Position numbers and translations under genes: made by a program | DNA from: a bacterium | GTDB lineage: Bacteria > 4484-113 > JAGGVC01 | NCBI GenBank assembly: GCA_039961635.1 | Contig: JABRWB010000067.1 | Location: 1-31,465 of the forward strand | Direction: 5' to 3' | DNA: 31,465 nt | The notes under the pieces: generated by a model | Databases searched by the model: none | Seen by the model: the letters and a program-made list of their open reading frames with translations, nothing else | Told to the model about the DNA's origin: nothing | Part shown: piece by piece, positions 1-7,602 of the stretch | Numbering within the stretch: position 1 is the stretch's first letter | Layout of the letters: every line of letters begins with the position of its first letter

Positions 1-236
1 TGCCCAAAGGCTCGCAGATGAGCATCCTGGCGATGAAGATGGACGCAAACGACGACGGGGTGATGGACTGGTTCTCGCCGGACAGGAGCGGCCAGCCCGT
101 TCCCGTCCCCTCGTTCCTCGACCCCGACGGCGATGGAATCGTGACCGAGAAGGACGCGGCGTACCTGGGATATTATTGGGGAGAGACTACTTTTGAAGAG
201 CTTTGGATACCTTTACCTGCCCCCGACTGGGATTGA
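1..236 (+). CDS. C-terminal fragment of a secreted protein with dockerin/EF-hand calcium loops
   Basis: The open frame enters from the left edge (first full codon at base 3) and ends with TGA at 234-236, so only about 77 C-terminal residues are visible. They contain two acidic loops, DANDDGVMDW and DPDGDGIVTEKD, spaced like the paired calcium loops of dockerin type I or EF-hand repeats. Such repeats usually close large extracellular proteins and bind calcium or a cohesin partner. No cohesin is visible in the window. The N-terminal part and any catalytic domain are missing, so the function is unknown. The calcium-loop reading is firm and the dockerin label is an inference. Confidence 0.7.
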   Translation, partial: PKGSQMSILAMKMDANDDGVMDWFSPDRSGQPVPVPSFLDPDGDGIVTEKDAAYLGYYWGETTFEELWIPLPAPDWD

Positions 237-240
237 ATGC

Positions 241-258
241 CGCGGCCTGAAGGCCGCG
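241..258. other. GC-rich hairpin after the dockerin-like gene
   Basis: Seven-base inverted repeat CGCGGCC / GGCCGCG around a TGAA tetraloop, starting 4 bases after the stop at 236. There is no T-run on either side, so it is not a standard intrinsic terminator. It may be a transcript-end hairpin or an extragenic palindrome of a dispersed family. Confidence 0.55.
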
Positions 259-281
259 CTTCCCGGAGCACTCCCTAAGGC

Positions 282-297
282 GCGGCGCGCGCGCCGC
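282..297. repeat. Perfect 16-bp GC palindrome
   Basis: GCGGCGCGCGCGCCGC equals its own reverse complement. It lies between the hairpin at 241-258 and the antiporter gene. The remainder of 237-375 holds a possible -10 (TATTAT at 318-323) without a well-spaced -35, and the AAGGAT ribosome-binding site of the next gene. Confidence 0.5.
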
Positions 298-375
298 TAT
301 TGCCGGCACTCGTGATGTATTATTCCGGCAGGGCGGGCGCTTTGGGCACCGCTTAATTTTCCGTAAGGATTCGCA

Positions 376-2082
376 TTGCCCCAGGTTCCGATCGTTGGCG
401 AGCTGTTGATAGTTGCGATTGCCGCCGTGCTTGTCGCGTCGCTGCTTTCGCGCTTGAGGTTCCCGGTGATAGCCGGAGTGATTGCCGCGGGCGCGATCGT
501 CGGCCCGCATGGTTTGCGTCTCGTGGGCGAGTCCGCGACCATCGAAATGCTTGCGCACCTGGGCGTGGTGCTGCTTTTGTTCACCATCGGTCTCGAATTC
601 TCCCTTGAACGCGTCGGTCGAATCGGCGGCAAAGCCGTTCTTTCGGGTTTGCTGCAGGTTGCCGCGACGGTCGGCGCGGTCGCGGCCGGGGCGGTCGCGC
701 TCGGTTTTTCCCCCGGCAAGGCGTTCTTTTTCGGGATGGTGTTCGCGCTGTCGAGCACCGCGATAGTTTTGCGCCTGCTGGACGAGCGCGGCGAGGTGGA
801 CGCGCCACACGGCAGGCTGGTCGTCGCGACTCTAATCGTCCAGGATCTCGCGGTCATCCCGATGATCGTACTTATTCCGATGCTTTCGGGCAAAGCGGGC
901 GGCGCGGGCGCTGTCGAGGCGATGTTTCTCGTTCTCAAAGGCGCGGCTTTGGTCGCCGTAGCGGTGATTGCCGCGAAGTATTTGATTCCGGGGATGATGC
1001 GGCTGGTTTCCGCGACCAAAAGCCGCGAAGTTTTTCTGCTTTCCGTGCTCATTCTCGGCCTGGGCGCTGCATGGCTCAGCGTCGCGGCGGGGCTGTCGCC
1101 CGCGCTGGGCGCGTTCCTCGCGGGCATAGTTCTTGCAGAAAGCGAGTTCGCACACCGCGCGCTGGCAGAAGTTCTTCCTCTGCGGGATTTGTTGACCAGC
1201 GTGTTTTTCGCGCTGATGGGGATGCTGTTCGATTGGCGAATACTCGTAAATTACGCCGGGCCGGTTGCGGGGCTTTTTCTCGCGCTCGTGCTGGGCAAAA
1301 GCGCGATAGCCGCGATCGGCGCGCTGCTTTTGCGGTTTCCGGCGCGCGTCGCGATCCTTACCGGCCTAGGCCTCGCTCAATTCGGAGAATTCGGTTATGT
1401 CCTGCTCGACGTCGGGATGAAATCGAACCTCGCGACCGCCGAGGAGCGCTCGGTGATTGTCGTCGCCGGCGTCGTGACGATGTTTCTCACGCCGCTCGTC
1501 ATCAAGGTGGCGCCGCGCATCGCGGCCGGCGAGCGCCTGCTGCGGAATCTGGAACTCGCGGCCGGCATCCGGACGAAGGACGAGCCGGAAGCGGAGTATT
1601 CGGGCGAACGCGGACACGTGATAGTCGCCGGCCAGGGGCCGTCGGGCCGGATGCTGGTGGAAGTTCTAAAAGTCGCGGGCATTCCCTACGTCGGCCTGGA
1701 GTTGAATGCGGAAACGGTGCGCGACTTGCGCAAGCATGGCGAGCCGGTGATTTACGCTGACGTGACCAGCCGCGAGGCGCTGACGCTTGCGGGGATAGAG
1801 CATGCGCGCGCGCTGGCGATTATCGTCAGCGACGACGCCGCGGTCGGTCGCGCCATCAAGGCCGCGCGCGATTTGCGAAAGGACGTACCCGTTATTGTAC
1901 GCACACGGTACAAGGCCAGTGTCGAGCGGCTGCTGAAACTCGGGGCGAACGTGGTGGTTGTCGAGGAGCTTGAAGCGGCGAAGGCGATAGTCGAGCATGT
2001 CTGCGGCGCGCTAGTCGGGCAGGGCGAATCCTGCGGCGATGCGGGTACCGTCCTGCCGTACGGCACTTTCAAGTCCGGCTGA
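376..2082 (+). CDS. Kef-type cation:proton antiporter (CPA2) with C-terminal TrkA-N/RCK domain
   Basis: The product is 568 residues. The TTG start at 376 is chosen because AAGGAT (365-370) lies 5 bases upstream. Residues 1 to about 385 form a polytopic membrane domain with typical CPA2 signatures: GLEFSLERVGRIGG, ALSSTAIVLRLLDERG, QDLAVIPM, and SPALGAFLAG followed by FFALMGMLFDW. From about residue 409 a Rossmann fold begins (HVIVAGQGPSGRML) and continues through the usual RCK N-lobe (VIYADVTSREAL, AIIVSDDAA). No TrkA-C domain follows. By family it exchanges K+ or Na+ for H+ across the inner membrane, gated by nucleotide binding to the RCK domain. The ion is not decidable from sequence. The gene converges on the small minus-strand gene at 2069-2350 and overlaps it by 14 bases. 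Confidence 0.92.
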   Translation: MPQVPIVGELLIVAIAAVLVASLLSRLRFPVIAGVIAAGAIVGPHGLRLVGESATIEMLAHLGVVLLLFTIGLEFSLERVGRIGGKAVLSGLLQVAATVGAVAAGAVALGFSPGKAFFFGMVFALSSTAIVLRLLDERGEVDAPHGRLVVATLIVQDLAVIPMIVLIPMLSGKAGGAGAVEAMFLVLKGAALVAVAVIAAKYLIPGMMRLVSATKSREVFLLSVLILGLGAAWLSVAAGLSPALGAFLAGIVLAESEFAHRALAEVLPLRDLLTSVFFALMGMLFDWRILVNYAGPVAGLFLALVLGKSAIAAIGALLLRFPARVAILTGLGLAQFGEFGYVLLDVGMKSNLATAEERSVIVVAGVVTMFLTPLVIKVAPRIAAGERLLRNLELAAGIRTKDEPEAEYSGERGHVIVAGQGPSGRMLVEVLKVAGIPYVGLELNAETVRDLRKHGEPVIYADVTSREALTLAGIEHARALAIIVSDDAAVGRAIKAARDLRKDVPVIVRTRYKASVERLLKLGANVVVVEELEAAKAIVEHVCGALVGQGESCGDAGTVLPYGTFKSG

Positions 2083-2350
2083 CGCTTCCGGCGGCTGCTG
2101 TTTTCCTGATACGCTCGCGGTACCAGGAAAGAAGCTTTTCTCGTCCCCAGAACGAGATGTAGATGGCGCCCCCCTCGTGCCAGAGCTCGATTTCGTTCAA
2201 GGGATGCTCCCCGTTGTGTTCGTGGACTAAGTCCTCGATCATCGGCTCCGGATGCGCTTCGCTTATCGTGAACGGCTCCCCCGGCCGCTCTTCCCGCCAG
2301 ACGTCCCACAGGTCATGTTGAAGCGTGAAAAGTCGCAGCGCGTCCATCAT
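2069..2350 (-). CDS. Small Trp-rich hypothetical protein
   Basis: A 93-residue acidic protein with five tryptophans (LWDVWREE, ELWHEGG, FWGREKLLSWYRE). There is no signal peptide or membrane helix and I do not recognise a family. The end (TGA at 2071-2069) lies inside the 3' end of the antiporter gene on the other strand. The N-terminus has two adjacent ATG codons (2350 and 2347) and no Shine-Dalgarno sequence. Upstream stands TGGTAGCAC, an imperfect extended -10, which would end 6 bases before the second ATG and would suit a leaderless transcript. Protein-like composition with no other gene on this stretch supports coding. Confidence 0.6.
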   Translation of the reverse strand: MMDALRLFTLQHDLWDVWREERPGEPFTISEAHPEPMIEDLVHEHNGEHPLNEIELWHEGGAIYISFWGREKLLSWYRERIRKTAAAGSVSRT

Positions 2351-2499
2351 AGAGTGCTACCACGCGATACGGGCGATAAACGCATCGCGCACCCTTCGGC
2401 GCCACAGGCTTTCCGGCCGTCGCGATACGCAAGGACGCAACAGATTTTGATTCCCAAAGGACAAATGCTCCAGCCCCGGATGCCCTGTCCCTGGATAGA

Positions 2500-3216
2500 C
2501 TAATTCGCCTTGTCCGGGAAAAACGGCTTGAGGAGCGCGGCGAGTCCGCTCATCGTCTGGTGCTGCAGCCACACCCTGCCGGGGCCCGTGAGGACTGCGA
2601 AAGCGAATCCCTCGCCCGAAAGGAGCAGGTTCTTGATGTTCTTCTGGAACTCGATGTTGTAAGAAACCGTCTCCTCGAACGCGGCAAGGTGGCCGGCGTC
2701 CAGCTTGATAGTTTGCCCGGCTTCAAGATCGAGATGCGTGGACTCGCCGTCAATTTCCAAAAAGCAGGTGCCGGGGCCGGTTATGCGCTGGAGGATGAAG
2801 CCCTCGCCGCCGAACAGCCCAGCGCCGAGCTTTTTCGTGAACTCGACCTTCAGCTGGCATGTGTCCTCCGCGCAGAGGAATGCGCCGCGTTGGGCGAAAA
2901 TGGACTTGCCGGCTTCGAGTTTTTTCGGAATGACGGTGCCGAGAAAGCTTGAGGCGAAGGTGACGCGGCCGGGGCCGCCCTTCGCTGTGAAGTAATTAAG
3001 GAAAACGCTTTCGCCCGCAACCGCACGGGTGAGGGCGCCGCCGATTGCGCCGAGCAGCCCGCCCTTGCCGCCGCCGGGCATCGACGTGTCCATTTCTATG
3101 TTCGTGTCCATCCAGAGCATGCCGCCCGTTTCGGAAAAGACGCGCCTGCCCTCTTCGAGCGAGATCTGCACGGCCTGGTGAACCGTCCCCTTTATTTCGT
3201 AAACAAGATCGCCCAT
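2500..3216 (-). CDS. AIM24/TIGR00266-family protein
   Basis: A 238-residue soluble protein. The ATG at 3216 follows AGGAGGT (3229-3223) by 6 bases. It shows the glycine- and beta-rich pattern of the AIM24/TIGR00266 family: SETGGMLWMDTNIEMDT near residue 30, a Gly-rich PGGGKGGLLGAIGGAL segment, then VFLNYFTAKGGPGRVTF, and later repeated strand units such as GEGFILQRITGPG and GEGFAFAVLTGPGRVWLQ. The family has a jelly-roll-like fold related to the mitochondrial biogenesis protein AIM24. Its molecular role in bacteria is not established. It stands 33 bases downstream of the porin terminator's U-tract, so it is probably a single-gene unit. Confidence 0.88.
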   Translation of the reverse strand: MGDLVYEIKGTVHQAVQISLEEGRRVFSETGGMLWMDTNIEMDTSMPGGGKGGLLGAIGGALTRAVAGESVFLNYFTAKGGPGRVTFASSFLGTVIPKKLEAGKSIFAQRGAFLCAEDTCQLKVEFTKKLGAGLFGGEGFILQRITGPGTCFLEIDGESTHLDLEAGQTIKLDAGHLAAFEETVSYNIEFQKNIKNLLLSGEGFAFAVLTGPGRVWLQHQTMSGLAALLKPFFPDKAN

Positions 3217-3270
3217 CTGTGTACCTCCTGAAGTAAAATCAGAATATTAACATTTTTTCGACGGCCCGCG

Positions 3271-3300
3271 AAAAAAAAAGGCGGGCCCGGAGGCCCGCCT
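3271..3300 (-). terminator. Rho-independent terminator of the lipoprotein-porin operon
   Basis: On the minus strand a 9-bp stem (AGGCGGGCC / GGCCCGCCT, bases 3292-3300 with 3279-3287) around a four-base loop is followed by a run of T (complement of the A-run 3271-3279). It lies 24 bases beyond the porin stop at 3325, the expected place for terminating that operon. Confidence 0.93.
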
Positions 3301-3324
3301 GCCAAACAAATCGGAAAGGGAATC

Positions 3325-4866
3325 TTAGAATTTCACAACGATGTCCGCATACAGAATGTTGCGGGTGTCATCCGGCAGATAGCCGAAGTCGTTCTTGAGG
3401 TCGTGGAGAATGTACTCGAGCGTGAACATCGTGTTGTCCGCGAGCGCGTAGTCGAAATAAATGTTGTGAGCGATTACGTTTGAACCGTAATCATCCGCAT
3501 CCGAGAACGCCCCCACGACCGCGGTCGCGCCGACGTTCTTGTAGTAGTAGCCGAAGTCCCATGTGCCCTTGGTCTTGGCCGCGCCGTAACGGAAGCCAGC
3601 GAGCATTCCCCAGTGGTCGTCGTCGTCGATCGAAAGGCGGGTGTCTGTGGAGAAAGGAATTTCGGGATTCAGGTTGGCAACGTAATCGGCATGGATCATA
3701 ATCGGCTGGCCGCCCTCGGACATGTTGAAGGTGTAGTCGCCGCCGATGTTGAGCACGTCGTACTTGGTTGCAATCGAATCGAAATTGTTGATCGCGCCGT
3801 CAAGGTTGACGTCCACCGCGCCGCCCGCGGTGTTGCCCATGTAGCCGTCCGCGTTGAAGTTGAATCCGCCGCCTACAAGATTCTGGTAGTGGTAATAGCC
3901 TGCGTACCAGTTGAAGTTGGGAATGTAGAAATTCTTTGCGCCCAGCTGCCATCCGATCATCCACTCGTCGTCCTCGACCGCCGCGCCGGAATACTCGTTC
4001 AAAATCGATTGAATCGCGTTGAACTGATAGTCGCCGCCGTAGAACGGGAATTCGAAGTGCTGGCCCGTGCCGTCAAAGTTGATGTCGCTGTCCCAGACTA
4101 TTCCGCTGGCCTGGTGACCCATCAGGAAGTTGGGGAAGCGGCCGAAGTACCAAGTGTTCTTTACGGGCAGCCATTCGGCCTTGTATTCAAGGTAGGCAAG
4201 ATCCAAGCCGAACGGATAGTTCGTGTTGTAGCTGTCGAACGTCTGGTTGGTGCTCACGCCTCCCGGCCCGGTCGCGAGCCTGCCCTTGAAATCGAGCATG
4301 TTCTCGACGATGGGGGCGGAGAAAGACAGCCTCAACCGCATCCTCTCAAAGAATCGTTCGGTATCACCCGCCTCGGTATCGGTGTATGCCCAGCGATAGC
4401 GGAAATCGCCCTTCCAAGCGATGTTGCCGATCTTCTTTTCGAGACCGGTCACGCGTTCGCCCATCGCGTCCATCGAACCTTTGAGGGAAGATATATCCTG
4501 AGTGTTCGCTTCCACCTGGTTTCTGATTTCCGCGAGTTCGTCGCTGAATTCGGCCTCGAGTGCGTCGATCGTTGCCTTGACATCGGCTCCCATCGCATCG
4601 CCGTAAGTTCCTTCAATCCAAAGGATCACGCGGTTTAGCGCGACTGAAAACTCGTAGCGGGTCATCGTCTGGTTGCCGCGGTATTCGTTTCCGGGGTAAC
4701 CCTCAAGAATGCCCGTTTCCATCATGTACTTCACGGCCTGCCACGCCCAGTGGTCCTGCGGAAGGTCGCTTGGCGGGAAGGTGTTGTTGCTCTGCGCGAA
4801 TGCCAGCCCCGCGGACAGGCCGACCGCAAGAGCAACCGCTGCAAAAAACGCAATAAATCTGTTCAT
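3325..4866 (-). CDS. SLH-domain outer-membrane porin
   Basis: A 513-residue protein. The ATG at 4866 follows GAGAGGA (4880-4874) by 7 bases. Residues 1-24 are a signal peptide ending AFA|Q. Residues about 33-80 are one S-layer homology domain (DLPQDHWAWQAVKYMMETGI ... MTRYEFSVALNRVI). Residues about 95-145 form a heptad-like coiled coil. From residue 150 to the end, aromatic alternating strands (FRYRWAYTD, WYFGRFPNFLMG, GTWDFGYYYKN, FTLEYILHDL) form a beta-barrel ending in VVKF, with the terminal Phe used for outer-membrane insertion. By analogy with OmpM/SlpA/Som porins, the SLH and coiled-coil region spans the periplasm and ties the outer membrane to the cell wall while the barrel conducts small solutes. 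It lies 30 bases downstream of the lipoprotein gene, probably co-transcribed. Confidence 0.93.
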   Translation of the reverse strand: MNRFIAFFAAVALAVGLSAGLAFAQSNNTFPPSDLPQDHWAWQAVKYMMETGILEGYPGNEYRGNQTMTRYEFSVALNRVILWIEGTYGDAMGADVKATIDALEAEFSDELAEIRNQVEANTQDISSLKGSMDAMGERVTGLEKKIGNIAWKGDFRYRWAYTDTEAGDTERFFERMRLRLSFSAPIVENMLDFKGRLATGPGGVSTNQTFDSYNTNYPFGLDLAYLEYKAEWLPVKNTWYFGRFPNFLMGHQASGIVWDSDINFDGTGQHFEFPFYGGDYQFNAIQSILNEYSGAAVEDDEWMIGWQLGAKNFYIPNFNWYAGYYHYQNLVGGGFNFNADGYMGNTAGGAVDVNLDGAINNFDSIATKYDVLNIGGDYTFNMSEGGQPIMIHADYVANLNPEIPFSTDTRLSIDDDDHWGMLAGFRYGAAKTKGTWDFGYYYKNVGATAVVGAFSDADDYGSNVIAHNIYFDYALADNTMFTLEYILHDLKNDFGYLPDDTRNILYADIVVKF

Positions 4867-4896
4867 CGTTCGGTCCTCTCTTAGCTGGTAATCACA

Positions 4897-5379
4897 TTAA
4901 TCGAGCACAGCAAAATTTCCGCCCAGGCCGGACGCTCCGTTGGGGAACGTCACTATCGCCAGGTTGTCCGTGACCACGGCTTCCACTCCGGCGAAAGAAA
5001 TCCAGCGCTGGTTCTCCACGTCGAAGAAGTAGAGATCAAGCGTGGCGCCGTTCGCGTAGCCGCTGACAGGAAATTTAAAGACCGTTTCCGTGGTTGTCGA
5101 ACCGCCGGGAATCCAAATGAATCCCTTGCCGGCAATCACACGGTCTCCGAATGGTGCGATTTGCGCGGCGTCATCTTCGAGGAAGTCCGAAATCGTAACG
5201 ATGCCGCCCGCCCAATTCGCGATTGTTACCTCGAGGCCGGAGCTGGTTTTGGCCTGGCCCGGCATTTTTGCCGTGCCAGACTTGACCGTCACGAATCCCG
5301 CTCCGCCTTCGTTGCATGACGCGAGCAGGAACGCGAGCCCAGCCAGTGCGAGGAAGATCAACCTTGAACACCTCTCCAT
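4897..5379 (-). CDS. Putative lipoprotein co-transcribed with the SLH porin
   Basis: A 160-residue protein starting at the ATG 5379, 6 bases after AAGGAGC (5392-5386). A GTG two codons earlier (5385) would sit too close to that site. The N-terminus has a charged start, a hydrophobic segment and a lipobox LLASC with the acylated Cys near residue 22, followed by N-E, which suggests outer-membrane sorting if the +2 rule holds here. The mature part is beta-rich (FIWIPGGSTTTETVFKFPV, LDLYFFDVENQRWISFAG) and resembles ZU5-like or Ig-like surface domains, but I cannot assign a family. Position in front of the SLH porin suggests an envelope role, perhaps exposed at the surface. Confidence 0.8.
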   Translation of the reverse strand: MERCSRLIFLALAGLAFLLASCNEGGAGFVTVKSGTAKMPGQAKTSSGLEVTIANWAGGIVTISDFLEDDAAQIAPFGDRVIAGKGFIWIPGGSTTTETVFKFPVSGYANGATLDLYFFDVENQRWISFAGVEAVVTDNLAIVTFPNGASGLGGNFAVLD

Positions 5380-5392
5380 CTGCACGCTCCTT

Positions 5393-5820
5393 AAGTACTA
5401 AAAGAATTACCCTAATCGGAACTACAATTTCGACCTGAATTGTTTGCAAATTATAAGGAAACCATCAAGTTTCGATGCGGAACGGCCGGTCGGGAAGCCC
5501 TTTTCCGCGATGAACAATCTATCACGTTGTGAGCGGTATTACAAGCATTTCTTTATTTTGATTCCGGTTTGATAAATGAATCAACAGCGGATGCCGACTG
5601 AATGGCGACGAATCCGGTTTTCGTGCCCGGTACGCTCCGAACGATGGGTCATTTTATGCCCCGTTAAGCCGGTTTTGCGGCTTGGATCGTACTTTCAAGC
5701 GTCCGCACAGAAGGCAATAAAACTGATTTTCAATTTTGTGAATGTTGGAACAATGTGCGTCTGCGTGCCATTTTCTTTGGCACTTTGCCTCCCGTTTGCC
5801 TCTGATATACTCTATTTGGC
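5393..5820. other. Intergenic region between divergent lipoprotein and DUF4126 genes
   Basis: About 430 bases without a convincing gene, more A+T-rich than its neighbours. It must hold the promoters of both divergent units. On the minus strand a TATAAT (complement of ATTATA, near 5450) points to the lipoprotein gene, without a recognisable -35. On the plus strand the promoter listed at 5785-5811 drives the DUF4126 gene. An 84-codon frame at 5576-5830 has no protein-like features. Confidence 0.6.
5785..5811 (+). promoter_or_regulatory. Extended -10 promoter for the DUF4126 gene, near-leaderless
   Basis: TTGCCT (5785-5790) and TATACT (5806-5811) preceded by TGA, an extended -10 (TGnTATACT). 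The spacer is 15 bases, short but tolerated by extended -10 promoters. The GTG start at 5821 is 9 bases after the -10, leaving almost no leader, and no Shine-Dalgarno sequence is present. Confidence 0.65.
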
Positions 5821-6426
5821 GTGTGGCTAGATTACGTTTTCTCCTTGTTGATGGGGATTTCGCTTTCCGCGGCATGCGGTCTTCGCGCGTTTCTTCCTTT
5901 GTTCGTTCTTTCCGTTTCCGCCCTATTTGGATGGGTGGAACTCAATCAGGCATTCGATTGGCTTGGCTCGCCCGTTGCGGCGACAGCGTTCGGATGTGCC
6001 GTTTTGCTGGAAATCATATCGGATAAGTTTCCGGTGGTGGACAACATACTCGACGCGATCGGCTCTTATGTGAAGCCGATAGCGGCTACGTTGATAGTGG
6101 CGGGCGTGATCAGGGATTGGGACCCGCTGCTTGCCGCCATAGTTGGTCTGGTCGCGGGCGGCGGGACGGCCGCGGCGGTCCACATAGGCAAGGCGGGGTT
6201 GAGGATGGCGTCGACCGCGGTTACGGCCGGGCTCGGCAACGTTTTCCTTTCCGTCGTCGAAGACATTGCCGCGCTTGCCGGCTCCGCGCTGGCGGTTTTC
6301 GCACCGGTTCTTGCGGCCGCGTTGCTCGTTTTCGCATTTGTACTCGCTTGGAAGGCGATTGCGCGCTTTCGAGGCGGAAAACGCGGCGAAGAACGCGGCG
6401 GTGTTGCCGCGAAGGGTGGAGCGTGA
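5821..6426 (+). CDS. DUF4126 family membrane protein
   Basis: A 201-residue integral membrane protein with a GTG start at 5821. It has the family's opening (hydrophobic MGISLSAACGLRAFLPLFV) and a middle pattern LEIISDKFPVVDNILDAIGS followed by GGTAAAVHIGKAGLRMAST. Four to five hydrophobic segments end in a short basic tail. DUF4126 is widespread and its function is not known. The stop (TGA 6424-6426) overlaps the GTG of the next gene (6423), which implies translational coupling. Confidence 0.9.
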   Translation: MWLDYVFSLLMGISLSAACGLRAFLPLFVLSVSALFGWVELNQAFDWLGSPVAATAFGCAVLLEIISDKFPVVDNILDAIGSYVKPIAATLIVAGVIRDWDPLLAAIVGLVAGGGTAAAVHIGKAGLRMASTAVTAGLGNVFLSVVEDIAALAGSALAVFAPVLAAALLVFAFVLAWKAIARFRGGKRGEERGGVAAKGGA

Positions 6427-7142
6427 AGCGCGCGCGCTTGCTGCACGGCCCGGCCGGACTTGCACCGCGCGAGGCGGTCGAGCTTGAAGAGAGAATCCTT
6501 GACGCCGTGCAGCGGGAAGAGTGCGGGCCGGTTTTGCGGATATGGATCAACGGCTGGTGCGCGGTTCTCGGCCGCAACAACAATCCGGATGATTGGATAA
6601 ATTCCGACGCGTTGGATGCGGACGGGGTGCCGTGGTTCCATCGAGATTCGGGAGGGGGGGCGGTAATACATCATCCTTGCAACTTGAATTACAGCTTTTT
6701 CGTGCAGCGCGCCGACCTGTTTGGGCTTTCGGTAAAAGATGCCCCTTCTTTTTTCTTGGCGATTGTCGCAAGGGCGCTTGCGCATCTGGACATCGCCGCG
6801 GCGCGCAAGGGAATCAGCGATTTGGTCGTCGACGGCATGAAAATTTCGGGCAACGCGGCCCGCGTCAAGAGCCGCGCGGTGCTTCACCACGGGACGATTC
6901 TGCTTCGAGCGGAAACCGCGCGGATGAGCCGGTACCTGCCTGTCCCGCCCAACAGGCCCGGCGTGCCGCATGAGGGGTTCGTCGCGGGGCTGTGGGATTT
7001 GGGGTATCCGGCGGGCGTCGAACGAATATCGGAAGCGATGGTTCGAGCCTCGTCGGAGAATCTCGGATGGTCGTTCGCGATTGCGGAGGCGGGCTTCGTC
7101 GGCGAATTGGTCAAGCGCGCGGCGGTCGCTGCCGATAAATAG
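6423..7142 (+). CDS. Lipoate-protein ligase A-like (BPL/LPL domain) protein
   Basis: A 239-residue protein whose GTG start at 6423 overlaps the preceding stop. It matches the catalytic domain of the biotin/lipoate ligase family: HRDSGGGAVIHHPCNLNYSF (SGGG at residues 76-79) corresponds to the RRxSGGGAVxH...N signature, and GMKISGNAARVKSRAVLHHG carries the lysine (K140) that contacts lipoyl- or octanoyl-AMP. The C-terminal accessory domain of E. coli LplA is absent. It could therefore be a single-domain ligase needing a partner, or an octanoyl/lipoyl transferase of the LipM/LipL type. I see no residue that decides this. No lipoylated E2 or GcvH gene is nearby. Confidence 0.85.
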   Translation: MKRARLLHGPAGLAPREAVELEERILDAVQREECGPVLRIWINGWCAVLGRNNNPDDWINSDALDADGVPWFHRDSGGGAVIHHPCNLNYSFFVQRADLFGLSVKDAPSFFLAIVARALAHLDIAAARKGISDLVVDGMKISGNAARVKSRAVLHHGTILLRAETARMSRYLPVPPNRPGVPHEGFVAGLWDLGYPAGVERISEAMVRASSENLGWSFAIAEAGFVGELVKRAAVAADK

Positions 7143-7163
7143 AGTCGGGAAGGCGAAGCGAGC

Positions 7164-7547
7164 ATGGACGGTATCGACAGAATTGACAGAGCCTACCGCG
7201 TCGATCCCGCTGGATACGGCCAGCGCCGCAGGCGCGATACCGAGGAGGAGTTCCGGGAGTTTCTCGAAAAGGAACGCGAGGAACGTGAGCGCGAGGAAAA
7301 ACGGCGGAGCGAATCGCAAGACGCCCGCGAACAGACACCTTCTGGCGGCATAGCGTCCGAGCTTCCGCCCGATATCGTGGATATCAGGCTTCGGACGATT
7401 CACAACTTCAATGCGGTAGCGGACTCGGACGGAGTTGAAGCCGAAGGCGAAATCGAAAGGCCGGAAAACGCGGAGGGTGAAGATGCACCTTCCCCAATTC
7501 ACCCGCCGCCGGAAATCAGGCAAGGCAAGATTGACGAAATTGTCTGA
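7164..7547 (+). CDS. Small highly charged hypothetical protein
   Basis: A 127-residue protein with ATG at 7164, 21 bases after the ligase gene, and a GGGAAGG site about 10 bases upstream. Residues 20-55 are an almost uninterrupted run of Arg/Glu/Lys (EEFREFLEKEREERERE), predicted as a long charged helix. The remainder is acidic and proline-containing, probably disordered. There is no signal peptide or known domain. Codon use follows the GC-rich neighbours, which supports coding. The function is unknown. Confidence 0.65.
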   Translation: MDGIDRIDRAYRVDPAGYGQRRRRDTEEEFREFLEKEREEREREEKRRSESQDAREQTPSGGIASELPPDIVDIRLRTIHNFNAVADSDGVEAEGEIERPENAEGEDAPSPIHPPPEIRQGKIDEIV

Positions 7548-7590
7548 ACGCCATTGTTTGAATGAACCCGTTGCAGGCAGCCCGCGATGC

Positions 7591-7596
7591 TAAAAT
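7591..7596 (+). promoter_or_regulatory. -10 element of a leaderless promoter for the metallophosphoesterase gene
   Basis: TAAAAT, preceded by TGC (an extended -10), ends 6 bases before the GTG start at 7603. No Shine-Dalgarno sequence is present. Only a poor -35 (TTGCAG at 7571-7576, 14-base spacer) is visible. Transcription would begin at or within a base or two of the start codon. Confidence 0.6.
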
Positions 7597-7602
7597 AACT
7601 TC

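Noticed and set aside
3613-4638. A 341-codon plus-strand frame opposite the porin
   Set aside because: Antisense shadow caused by GC bias; the porin frame has a signal peptide, SLH domain and terminal Phe.
5576-5830. 84-codon frame before DUF4126
   Set aside because: No protein-like pattern; it covers the promoter region and overlaps the DUF4126 start.
6066-7523. A 485-codon minus-strand frame across DUF4126 and the ligase
   Set aside because: Basic low-information sequence, antisense to two recognised genes.
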